From Pseudomonas sp. B33.4 (lineage in GTDB: Bacteria; Pseudomonadota; Gammaproteobacteria; Pseudomonadales; Pseudomonadaceae), in the NCBI RefSeq assembly GCF_034555375.1, contig NZ_CP140706.1, positions 5,679,001-5,743,000 of the forward strand: a DNA stretch of 64,000 bases. Reading direction: 5' to 3'. The notes beneath the pieces were generated by a model. It saw only the letters and a program-made list of their open reading frames with translations, searched no databases and had not been told where the DNA came from. The position numbers and the translations under genes were made by a program. Shown in pieces: positions 42,705 through 50,260 of this stretch. The first letter of the stretch is position 1, and each line of letters begins with the position of its first letter.

Positions 42705-43613
42705 ATGACCTCCAGCCCCGAACACGCTCGCCTGCTAAGGCTGGCGACCCGCGCCTCGGTGGCGGTCGCCTGCACGCTGATCGTTGCCAAAGCCATCGCC
42801 TGGTGGCTGAGCGGTTCGGTGAGCATGCTCGCCGGCCTGACAGACTCGGCGCTGGATGGCATCACCTCGATGCTCAATCTGCTGGCGGTGCATTACGCGC
42901 TGCGCCCGGCGGATGACGATCACCGTTATGGCCACGGCAAGGCGGAATCGCTGGCGGGCATGGCGCAGGCGTTGTTCATTGGTGGCAGTGCGCTGTTGAT
43001 CGCGTTTCAGGCGTACGAGCGATTGCACGATCCGCAGCCGCTCGGGGCGCCGTGGCTGAGCATCGGCGTGATCGTGTTTTCGCTGCTGCTGACGGCGGCG
43101 CTGCTGGTGTTGCAGCATCGGGTGATCAAGCAGACCGGCTCCAACGCCGTGCGCGCGGACTCGCTGCACTATCGCTCGGACATGTTGCTCAACGGCAGCA
43201 TTCTGATTGCGCTGATCCTCGCCGGATTCGGCTTTGACCAACTCGATGCGTGGTTCGGTCTGGGGATCGCCGCGTACATTCTGTGGAGCGCAATCCAGAT
43301 CGCCCGGGAAAGTTTTTCGGTGTTGATGGATGAAGAACTGCCGACGGACGTCAGTCAGCACATGCTCGAACTGGCCTGCAGTGTGCCGGGGGTGTTGGGC
43401 GCGCATGACTTGCGCACGCGGATTTCCGGCAACCACTGGTTCGTGCAGTTGCACCTGGAATTGCCGGGAGAATTGACCTTGTCAGTGGCGCACGGCATCA
43501 GCGATCAAGCCGCCGATGCCATCCACAAAGCCTACCCGCGAGCCGAAGTGCTGGTGCACGCCGACCCGATAAAAGCAGCTACAAGTCGCGAGCCGCAAGC
43601 TTCAAGCTTGTAG
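42705..43613 (+). CDS. Cation diffusion facilitator (FieF-like metal efflux pump)
   Basis: 302-residue inner-membrane Zn2+/Fe2+ : H+ antiporter. Six helices are predicted, with the metal sites in GLTDSALDGITSMLN (D-x-x-x-D) and ADSLHYRSDMLLN (D-x-x-x-x-x-x-D). A His/Asp loop DDDHRYGHGKAES and a cytoplasmic C-terminal domain follow. AAGGA precedes the ATG. The last ten residues or so (AATSREPQASSL) are encoded by the repeat at 43573-43640, so the natural C-terminus has probably been replaced or extended by the repeat. Confidence 0.92.
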   Translation: MTSSPEHARLLRLATRASVAVACTLIVAKAIAWWLSGSVSMLAGLTDSALDGITSMLNLLAVHYALRPADDDHRYGHGKAESLAGMAQALFIGGSALLIAFQAYERLHDPQPLGAPWLSIGVIVFSLLLTAALLVLQHRVIKQTGSNAVRADSLHYRSDMLLNGSILIALILAGFGFDQLDAWFGLGIAAYILWSAIQIARESFSVLMDEELPTDVSQHMLELACSVPGVLGAHDLRTRISGNHWFVQLHLELPGELTLSVAHGISDQAADAIHKAYPRAEVLVHADPIKAATSREPQASSL

Positions 43614-43640
43614 CTCGAAACTTGCAGCTCGCAGCTGCTT
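43573..43640. repeat. Imperfect palindromic repeat, family E
   Basis: AAGCAGCT ... AGCTGCTT ends with AGCTTCAAGCTT-like internal units, 68 bp. It covers the 3' end of the cation-efflux gene and reaches the stop codon of the convergent DUF6515 gene. Confidence 0.75.
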
Positions 43641-44717
43641 CTATCTGACCTGATAACCGCGACTGCTCAGGCAATTGCCCTGAGCCTGACGGTACGCCTG
43701 AACCACTTCGGGCGCCGGTTGATAAGTCGCGGTGCGCGGGTCGAAACCGCTTTGCTGCACGGCGTACTGATAACACTGGTAACCGTCCTGCTGCACTTGC
43801 TCCGGCGACTGGCCGTTGGCCGGATAGGCTTCGACGTCATAGCCCTGGGATTGCGGTTGTGGCTGTGACTGTTGTTGCGCGGGCGGCTCGACGACTACGT
43901 AATCCTGAGTCGCTTCCTGATACGCGTAGTAAGAACCGGCGGCGAGGAACAGCAGCGAACCACCGATCCACACTTCACGGGCGTAATCCGGCAAATACTG
44001 AATGCGGATCCCGCGCGGCGGCTGCACGACGATGTAGCGCGGGCCTTGCGGGCGATACCAGTAGCCGCCGGAGAAGAAGTAATCCTGGCCACGATACGGC
44101 ACGCGATAATCGCGATCCGGGAAGCGGTCGATCACATGCCCCGGCCGGTATTGCGGGCCCGGGCCCCAACCGTTGCCATGCCCGTCGGGACGGCCCGGCC
44201 AGCGATTGTCATTGGGCCGGTTGTTGGTCTGCCAATGCTGGTTGTTGTAGCCGTTTTGCGGACGCTCGTCGCGGTAGTAGCCCTGACGCGGTTCCTGGGT
44301 CTGGCGCACGGTATCGGGCCGTGGCTGGATTGGCAGGCTGTTGGCCGGCATTTGTGGCGGCGGTGGCGGCTGACGCACCGGGTTGGGGTTGTACGCCGGT
44401 CGGTTCTGGTCGTGGTTTTGCCACTGGCCATTATTGTTGTGCGGCTGGCCGTTATGCTCGAACTGGCGGCTGTTGTCGCCACGAATGATCTCGTTGTTCT
44501 GCAGGCGCTGCTGATTCTGTTGCGGCTGATTCTGCGATGGATTGTTCTGCGGACGCGGCTGATTGTTGCCGCCATGGCCCTGATTGTTACCTTGATGATC
44601 CTGACCGTGACCACCGCCATCCGGCCCACGATTCTGCGGCTCGTCGGCGAGCGTTTGCACACTGACACTCACACAGAGCAAACCAACACTGGCCAGACGC
44701 CAGATGCGCGAATTCAT
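43641..44717 (-). CDS. DUF6515-family exported N/Q/P-rich protein
   Basis: 358 residues: a signal peptide (MNSRIWRLASVGLLCVSVSVQTLA) and about 170 residues rich in Asn, Gln, Pro, Gly and His (low complexity, e.g. NNQPRPQNNPSQNQPQQNQQ). Then comes a structured region with DYRVPYRGQDYFFSGGYWYRPQGPRYIVV, a hydrophobic segment (IGGSLLFLAAGSYYAY) and a C-terminal repeat containing DGYQCYQYAVQQSGFDP with conserved Cys. ATG 44717 has GAGG 6 nt upstream. An envelope or surface role is likely; function unknown. Confidence 0.85.
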   Translation of the reverse strand: MNSRIWRLASVGLLCVSVSVQTLADEPQNRGPDGGGHGQDHQGNNQGHGGNNQPRPQNNPSQNQPQQNQQRLQNNEIIRGDNSRQFEHNGQPHNNNGQWQNHDQNRPAYNPNPVRQPPPPPQMPANSLPIQPRPDTVRQTQEPRQGYYRDERPQNGYNNQHWQTNNRPNDNRWPGRPDGHGNGWGPGPQYRPGHVIDRFPDRDYRVPYRGQDYFFSGGYWYRPQGPRYIVVQPPRGIRIQYLPDYAREVWIGGSLLFLAAGSYYAYQEATQDYVVVEPPAQQQSQPQPQSQGYDVEAYPANGQSPEQVQQDGYQCYQYAVQQSGFDPRTATYQPAPEVVQAYRQAQGNCLSSRGYQVR

Positions 44718-44848
44718 GCTTTTCCTCACTGAGGCCTGTAATTAAGGGCGGCCTGTAACTAAGACCGGGTCGGGAACATCCGGTTCTGCAACAGGTTATC
44801 AGTCGCGCAACTTATTTATTGAGCGCCCGACATGAAATCGCAGGCAAG

Positions 44849-44877
44849 AAAAAAGGGAGACCCGTCGGCCTCCCTTT
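44849..44877 (-). terminator. Strong rho-independent terminator on minus strand, no annotated gene before it
   Basis: Minus strand AAAGGGAG-N10-CTCCCTTTTTT: 8-bp stem followed by six T, 132 nt before the DUF6515 start. Nothing conventional is coded upstream on this strand, which implies a leader transcript or small RNA. Confidence 0.75.
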
Positions 44878-45104
44878 AGAGAACTTCGTCCTGGCTCGAC
44901 GCTTTTGACGTCGGCTCACCTCACGCCGTCTTCTGGACAGTGTGCAGCTCGGGGGCCGGCACAACCCCGGTGGGGGTGGCGGCCGCGGCAGGCCGGATAG
45001 GGCGGGCCGCGTGGACTGTGTTACCGAGCAGTGATTCTGGTGATAAGAATAGGCCTGAGGCCGCGACAGAGGATTGCGAAGATTGCTGAAATAAACACCA
45101 CTTG
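44850..45104 (-). ncRNA. Possible leader transcript or small RNA with 26-codon ORF
   Basis: A minus-strand promoter-like TTGCGG-N17-GTTAAA (45140 to 45112) would start a transcript near 45104 that ends at the terminator 44849-44877. It contains GTG-started 45101-45021 coding for VFISAIFAILCRGLRPILIT... (26 residues, seven Ile), then a very GC-rich structured stretch. A leader peptide with attenuation of the DUF6515 gene, or a stand-alone sRNA, are both possible. No strong ribosome-binding site is seen. Confidence 0.35.
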
Positions 45105-45131
45105 CGCAATTTTTAACCCTGGATAGATAAT
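45102..45131 (+). promoter_or_regulatory. Candidate sigma-70 promoter of the Lrp-type gene
   Basis: TTGCGC (45102-45107), 18-bp spacer, GATAAT (45126-45131), 32 bp before the start codon at 45164. Confidence 0.4.
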
Positions 45132-45163
45132 CCGCCGCAATAGTTACAACCAAGGACAGATTG

Positions 45164-45643
45164 ATGAGCAAACTCGACCGTTACGACCTGAGCATTTTGG
45201 CGGAATTGCAGCGCGACGCCCGCATCTCCAACCAGGAGCTGGCCGAGCGCATCGGTCTGTCGCCCTCCCCTTGCTCGCGCCGGGTCAAGCAGCTGGAAGA
45301 CGATGGCTATATTTCGCGTCAGGTGGCATTGCTCGATCGCAAGATGCTCGGGCTGAGCCTGACGGCTTATGTGCTGATCGGCATGGACCGGCACACGCCG
45401 GAGCGTTTCGAGAATTTCGAAGCGGCGATTCGTACGCTGCCGCAGGTGCTTGAGTGCAGTCTGGTGACGGGCGTGGATGCGGATTACCAGTTGAAAGTGG
45501 TGGTGCCGGATATGGATCACTATCAGAAACTGTTGCTGGGCCACCTCACCCGGATTGAAGGGGTGACCAGTGTGCGGTCGAGTTTTGTGCTGAATCAGGT
45601 GCTCAACAGCACTGAACTGCCCTTGACCCACCTGCGCAACTGA
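45164..45643 (+). CDS. Lrp/AsnC-family transcriptional regulator
   Basis: 159 residues: winged helix (YDLSILAELQRDARISNQELAERIGLSPSPCSRRVKQLEDDGYI) and RAM domain (LPQVLECSLVTGVDADYQLKVVV). AAGGA is 7 nt before ATG 45164; the TTG three bases earlier is not needed. It differs from the global Lrp of Pseudomonas, so it is a local regulator. The minus-strand leader-like region directly upstream is a possible target. A family C repeat begins 6 bp after its stop. Confidence 0.92.
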   Translation: MSKLDRYDLSILAELQRDARISNQELAERIGLSPSPCSRRVKQLEDDGYISRQVALLDRKMLGLSLTAYVLIGMDRHTPERFENFEAAIRTLPQVLECSLVTGVDADYQLKVVVPDMDHYQKLLLGHLTRIEGVTSVRSSFVLNQVLNSTELPLTHLRN

Positions 45644-45649
45644 TCAAAA

Positions 45650-45828
45650 GCCCCCCACCCCAGCCCTCTCCCGGAGGGAGAGGGGGCCGACCGTGAGATG
45701 CTGAAGAAGTACGCCGACCTGAGCGTTCTGCTGTGAATCCATAATCGACTCGATCTTTCAGGTCGATGTATGACGCCAGACACCTCGGTCAGTCCCCTCT
45801 CCCTCCGGGAGAGGGTTAGGGTGAGGGC
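45650..45828. repeat. Long terminal-inverted-repeat element, family C, copy 2
   Basis: Ends in CCCCCCACCCCAGCCCTCTC and AGGGTTAGGGTGAGGG with the internal CTCTCCCGGAGGGAGAG hairpin. Its core (around TGAATCCATAATCGACTCGA and TTTCAGGTCGATGTA) is homologous to the core of copy 1 at 22342 but inverted relative to it. Confidence 0.8.
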
Positions 45829-45922
45829 AACAGTTCCGGATCAGACCCAGATCAACGCCACCCCACACACCTTGACGTATACTCGCCGCGCCCTTTTTTC
45901 CCGTGCGCGCCGGAGAACCCCA

Positions 45923-46132
45923 ATGGATCCAGCATTATTAGAAGAGTGGATGATGACCGGCCTGGTCAGCATCCTGATCATTTTCATGGGTTTCATCGTC
46001 TGGGATCTGGCGAAGAAGTCCAAGGCCGGGCGCTTTGGCTCGTTCATTCTGTTTTTCGTGCTGGGCCTGGGCGTGGCCGCGTTCATCATCAAGAGTGTGG
46101 TGATCGGCCTGATCGAATCCGGCGCTCTATAA
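45923..46132 (+). CDS. DUF2788 small membrane protein
   Basis: 69 residues: a short acidic lead ([11 protein letters not shown]), a first helix ([19 protein letters not shown]), a basic loop (KKSKAGRFG) and a second helix ([21 protein letters not shown]). GGAGA precedes ATG 45923. Its last 6 bp overlap the 3' end of rluE on the other strand. Function unknown. Confidence 0.88.
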   Translation: MDPALLEEWMMTGLVSILIIFMGFIVWDLAKKSKAGRFGSFILFFVLGLGVAAFIIKSVVIGLIESGAL

Positions 46133-46762
46133 GCGCGCCGGCACTTCCTTCCACTGGCCCTGATCAAGCCCTTCGATCGTCCAGTCACCAATCCTCACCC
46201 GCACCAGCCGCAGCGTCGGCAGCCCGACCGCTGCGGTCATGCGCCGTACCTGACGGTTGCGCCCTTCGCGAATCACCAGCTCCAGCCACGAGGTTGGCAC
46301 GGTCACGCGAAAGCGCACCGGCGGATTGCGCGGCCACAACTCAGGCTCGTCCAACTGCCGCGCTTCGGCAGGCAAAGTCATGCCGTCATTCAATTCGACG
46401 CCATCACGCAAGCGCTGCAACTGCTCGGCCGTCGGCACGCCTTCGACCTGCACCCAATAAGTCTTCGCCAGTTTGTGTTTCGGATCGGCGATGCGCGCCT
46501 GCAACTGCCCGTCGTTGGTCAGCAGCAGCAACCCTTCGCTGTCGCGATCAAGGCGTCCGGCCGGGTAAATCCCGGGCACATCGATAAAATCCTTGAGCGT
46601 CGCCCGCCCTTCGCCATCACTGAATTGCGTCAGCACATCGAACGGTTTATTGAACAGGATCAGTTTCGGCTCGGCCGGAGGTGCCTTGGCAACACGGCGC
46701 GGCGAAGAAGACTGAGGCTTCGCACCAGGACGGCGAGAAGGGGGACGCGGAGGACGGGACAT
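46127..46762 (-). CDS. rluE: 23S rRNA pseudouridine synthase E
   Basis: RsuA/RluE-family enzyme that makes pseudouridine in 23S rRNA (position 2457 in E. coli). 211 residues with a basic Pro/Arg tail at the N-terminus, then [17 protein letters not shown], the catalytic Asp in [20 protein letters not shown] and the conserved [11 protein letters not shown]. No S4 domain precedes the catalytic part, which fits RluE rather than RluB or RsuA. Confidence 0.9.
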   Translation of the reverse strand: MSRPPRPPSRRPGAKPQSSSPRRVAKAPPAEPKLILFNKPFDVLTQFSDGEGRATLKDFIDVPGIYPAGRLDRDSEGLLLLTNDGQLQARIADPKHKLAKTYWVQVEGVPTAEQLQRLRDGVELNDGMTLPAEARQLDEPELWPRNPPVRFRVTVPTSWLELVIREGRNRQVRRMTAAVGLPTLRLVRVRIGDWTIEGLDQGQWKEVPARL

Positions 46763-46780
46763 GGCGAAAAGAACATCTAA

Positions 46781-46813
46781 CGGTCAGGGCTGCTAATGCT
46801 AGTGCCCTGACCG
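46781..46813. terminator. Hairpin after amn
   Basis: CGGTCAGGGC and GCCCTGACCG, a perfect 10-bp stem with a 13-nt loop between amn and rluE (both minus strand). It probably ends amn transcripts, although no long T tract follows. Confidence 0.5.
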
Positions 46814-46834
46814 CCAAATGACCACGACTAACCG

Positions 46835-48298
46835 TTAACGGAACGGCGGTTCGTCGAAGCTGCGCAGTTTGCGCGAGTGCAGCGAGTTGAGTTCGGTGCG
46901 CAGCAGGTCGACCGCTTCGATGCCGATCTTCAAGTGCTGACTGACCGCGCGCTCATAGAAGGCGTTGGCCGAACCCGGCAGCTTGATTTCGCTGTGCAGC
47001 GGCTTGTCGGATACGCAGAGCAACGTGCCGTACGGCACTCGCAAACGGTAACCCTGCGCGGCAATCGTGCCGCTTTCCATGTCCACGGCGACAGCGCGAG
47101 ACAGGTTGATCAACGGCCGCTCCTGCGCCCAGCGCAATTCCCAGTTACGGTCGTCGTAAGTCAGCACAGTGCCAGTGCGCAAGCGTTTTTTCAGGTCGTC
47201 GCCCTTCTCGCCGGTGACATTGGCCGCCGCCTGTTGCAGCGCCATTTGCACTTCGGCCAGTGCCGGGATCGGGATATTCGGCGGTACCACACGGTCGAGA
47301 ATGCCGTCGCGACGCATGTAAGCGTGCGCCAGCACGTAGTCGCCGATGGTCTGCGACTGACGCAAACCGCCGCAGTGGCCGATCATCAGCCAACAATGCG
47401 GACGCAGCACCGCGAGGTGGTCAGTGATGTTCTTGGCGTTGGACGGGCCGACACCGATATTGACCAGCGTCACGCCGTGGCCATCGTTGGCGATCAGGTG
47501 ATAGGCCGGCATCTGGTAACGGTGCCAGACCACACCGGCAGCAATCGCCGAGGCTTCGCCGTGATCCATGCTCTTTTCGATGATCACATTGCCCGGCAGA
47601 ACCATGCGCACGAACCGCGGATCGCTGCGCAATTGCTCCAGCCCGTGGACGATGAACTGGTCGACGTAGCGGTGATAGTTGGTCAGCAGAATCCACGGCT
47701 GCACATGGCGCCAGTCGCTGCCGGTGTAGTGCACCAGACGGCGCAGCGAGAAATCCACGCGCGCGGCGTCGAACAGCGCCAGCGGCAGCGGATCGGTGTT
47801 TTCCCAGTCGTAGAGACCGTCGGCGATGCCATCGGTGGCGGCGGACAGGTCGGTACTCGGGAACACCCGCGCCAGCACGGCAGCGGTGACGCCGGAGCCG
47901 GCCAGTTCATCGCCCTGCTCGACCACATACGGATACGGAATGTTTTGTTGGCTGACGCCGACTTCCACGGTCACGGTGAAGTCGTGCATCAATGGCGTCA
48001 GTTGTTCGAGCAGGTATTTGCGAAACGCCGCCGGGTGGGTGACGGTGACGCTGTAGGTCCCCGGCAACTGCACTTTGGCGTAAGCGCGGGTGGTTTGCGG
48101 GACTTCGCCCTGGCAATGGTAGGTCAGACGCAGTTCGGGATAACGAAACAGGGCACGCTGCGCAGCGTCGGGTTCGACGCGATCCTTGAGGTAACGCTTG
48201 AGCGCCGAGTTCAGCGCAGTGGTGGCCCGCTCATGCAGCTCGGCCAGACGGTCCACGGCTTGTTCGGCGGTTTGAACGACAATAAACGCTTCGGTCAC
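46835..48298 (-). CDS. amn: AMP nucleosidase
   Basis: Hydrolyses AMP to adenine and ribose-5-phosphate in purine salvage and adenylate balance. 487 residues, close to E. coli Amn (484). An N-terminal regulatory domain leads to a phosphorylase-like catalytic core with VNIGVGPSNAKNITDHLAVLRPHCWLMIGHCGGLR and AVAVDMESGTIAAQGYRLRVPYGTLLCVSDKPLH. I start it at GTG 48298, with AGGAAG 6 nt upstream; the longer ATG at 48334 would overlap that site. Confidence 0.94.
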   Translation of the reverse strand: MTEAFIVVQTAEQAVDRLAELHERATTALNSALKRYLKDRVEPDAAQRALFRYPELRLTYHCQGEVPQTTRAYAKVQLPGTYSVTVTHPAAFRKYLLEQLTPLMHDFTVTVEVGVSQQNIPYPYVVEQGDELAGSGVTAAVLARVFPSTDLSAATDGIADGLYDWENTDPLPLALFDAARVDFSLRRLVHYTGSDWRHVQPWILLTNYHRYVDQFIVHGLEQLRSDPRFVRMVLPGNVIIEKSMDHGEASAIAAGVVWHRYQMPAYHLIANDGHGVTLVNIGVGPSNAKNITDHLAVLRPHCWLMIGHCGGLRQSQTIGDYVLAHAYMRRDGILDRVVPPNIPIPALAEVQMALQQAAANVTGEKGDDLKKRLRTGTVLTYDDRNWELRWAQERPLINLSRAVAVDMESGTIAAQGYRLRVPYGTLLCVSDKPLHSEIKLPGSANAFYERAVSQHLKIGIEAVDLLRTELNSLHSRKLRSFDEPPFR

Positions 48299-48409
48299 GA
48301 TCAGCTTCCTGTGTTCTGACTTGCAGAGCTTCATCTTGCCTGCATCGTCGCGTCACGGGAACAGTGGAATGTTGGCAACCGCACAATATGTCAGGCATAC
48401 CCGATCCCT

Positions 48410-48498
48410 GTAGGAGTGAGCCTGCTCGCGATAGCGGTCTACCTGTCGACATTTGCATTGACTGATACACCGCTATCGCGAGCAGGCTCACTCCTACA
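48410..48498. repeat. REP doublet, family A
   Basis: Inward-facing TGTAGGAGTGAGCCTGCTCG arms, 89 bp, between the acyl-CoA dehydrogenase gene and amn (both minus strand). Confidence 0.9.
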
Positions 48499-48513
48499 AG
48501 GGATTTGTGTGGG

Positions 48514-50163
48514 TCAGAGAATCTGTGGCGTTGCGCGGACGACGATGGCTTCGACGTCCAGCCCACGCGGCAAGGCGCCGTAAACCCGGCCGCCACCGCT
48601 CAGTCGGCTGGCAATGAACGCATCGCTGACTACCGAGTTACCCGCCTCCAGCAACAGCTTGGCCTGCAAACCGAGCGCGATATCTTCAGTCAACTGCCGC
48701 GCCCGATACTGAATGTCGCTGGTGTCCTTGAACTGCGCCTGCAACTGCTGAATATGCGCAGCCAGACGCTTGTCGCCATGCCCATCACCAAGCTCGCTGA
48801 ACAACACATCCAGCACACCCGGCTCTTTCGATAACGCGCGAAGCACGTCGAGGCACTGCACATTCCCCGAGCCTTCCCACGTCGAGTTCACCGGCGCCTC
48901 GCGGTACAGACGCGGCAGGATGCTCTCTTCGACGTACCCGGCGCCGCCCATGCACTCCGCCGCTTCGTTGATCATCCCCGGCGCACGTTTGCAGATCCAA
49001 TACTTGCCCACCGCTGTCACCAGCCGCGCGAATTGCGCTTCGTGGCGATCGTCCAGATGATCCAGCGCCTTGCCCATGCGCAAGCTCAGCGCCAGTGCGG
49101 CTTCGCTTTCCAGGGCCAGATCGGCCAGGACGTTCTGCATCAATGGCTGTTCGCTGAGCAGTTTGCCGCCGACCTTGCGGTGCGCGCAGTGATGACTGGC
49201 CTGGGTCAGCGCCTGGCGCATCAACGCGCTGGAACCGACCATGCAATCGAAACGGGTCATGGCGACCATTTCGATAATGGTCGGTACGCCGCGCCCTTCT
49301 TCGCCGACCATCCACGCCAGCGCGCCACGGAATTCCACTTCGCTGGAGGCATTGGACTGGTTGCCGAGTTTGTTTTTCAGGCGCTGGATGTAGAACTGAT
49401 TACGCGTGTCGTCCGGGCGATGACGCGGCAGCAGGAAACAGCTCAAACCCTTGTCGGTCTGCGCCAGTGTGAGGAATGCATCACACATTGGCGCCGAGCA
49501 GAACCACTTGTGCCCGACCAATTCATAAGCCTGCCCCGGGCCACTGGCGCCGACCGGGTAAGCCTTGGTGGTGTTGGCGCGCACGTCGGTGCCGCCCTGT
49601 TTTTCGGTCATGGCCATGCCGATGGTCACGCCAGCCTTGTGCGCCATGCCGACGTTGCGCGGGTCGTATTTGGTAGCGAGAACTTTCGGCAGCCATTGCT
49701 CGGCCAGATTCGGCTGCAAACGCAGGGCTGGCACGCTGGCGAAGGTCATGGTCAACGGACATCCGCTGCCCGCCTCGGCCTGACTGTGCAGATAACTCAT
49801 GGACGCGCGGGCGACGTGGGCGCCGTCCTGCGGATGGGTCCACGGCATCGACGTCAGACCGTGTTCGATCGCCGTGCGCATCAACTCATGATAGGCCGGA
49901 TGAAATTCCACCAGGTCGATGCGATGACCGTAGCGGTCGTGGCTGGCAAATACCGGTTTGTTCTGGTTGGCGAGAAACCCCGCTTCCATCAGCGGCCCGC
50001 CAGCGAGCGCGCCGTAAGCATCGATCCGCGACACGGCCCACCCGGCTCCAAAGCGCCGCGACCACTCCTGCAAAGGCAGGTCGATGCGGTACAGGTTGGT
50101 GCCGTCCAGCGATGGCGGCTGGTTGGTGACTTCGTGAGTTTCGGCGAACTGATGCAGGTTCAT
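48514..50163 (-). CDS. AidB-like acyl-CoA dehydrogenase
   Basis: 549-residue FAD protein. It aligns along its length with E. coli AidB: NLHQF..THEVTNQPPSLDGTNLYRID at the start, GMAMTEKQGGTDVRANTTKA at the FAD/substrate loop, GHKWFCSAPMCDAFLTLAQT, and a C-terminal REAPVNSTWEGSGNVQCLDVLRAL with the AidB-type W-E-G-S-G. AAGGAG lies upstream of ATG 50163. AidB proteins are induced by DNA alkylation and bind DNA, but no ada-like regulator is nearby. A plain acyl-CoA dehydrogenase role is possible. Confidence 0.9.
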   Translation of the reverse strand: MNLHQFAETHEVTNQPPSLDGTNLYRIDLPLQEWSRRFGAGWAVSRIDAYGALAGGPLMEAGFLANQNKPVFASHDRYGHRIDLVEFHPAYHELMRTAIEHGLTSMPWTHPQDGAHVARASMSYLHSQAEAGSGCPLTMTFASVPALRLQPNLAEQWLPKVLATKYDPRNVGMAHKAGVTIGMAMTEKQGGTDVRANTTKAYPVGASGPGQAYELVGHKWFCSAPMCDAFLTLAQTDKGLSCFLLPRHRPDDTRNQFYIQRLKNKLGNQSNASSEVEFRGALAWMVGEEGRGVPTIIEMVAMTRFDCMVGSSALMRQALTQASHHCAHRKVGGKLLSEQPLMQNVLADLALESEAALALSLRMGKALDHLDDRHEAQFARLVTAVGKYWICKRAPGMINEAAECMGGAGYVEESILPRLYREAPVNSTWEGSGNVQCLDVLRALSKEPGVLDVLFSELGDGHGDKRLAAHIQQLQAQFKDTSDIQYRARQLTEDIALGLQAKLLLEAGNSVVSDAFIASRLSGGGRVYGALPRGLDVEAIVVRATPQIL

Positions 50164-50260
50164 GAGGGGGCTCCTTTGGGCAACCAAGGAACTCAGTTAA
50201 GCACCGCACCGCGACGGGTCAAAGTGTCATACCAGCCGAATTTGCGGCGCTTTTACCCTA

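Noticed and set aside
46877..48319. 480-codon open frame antisense to amn
   Set aside because: Mirror of a universally conserved amn gene; His/Gln/Arg-rich translation typical of a shadow frame.
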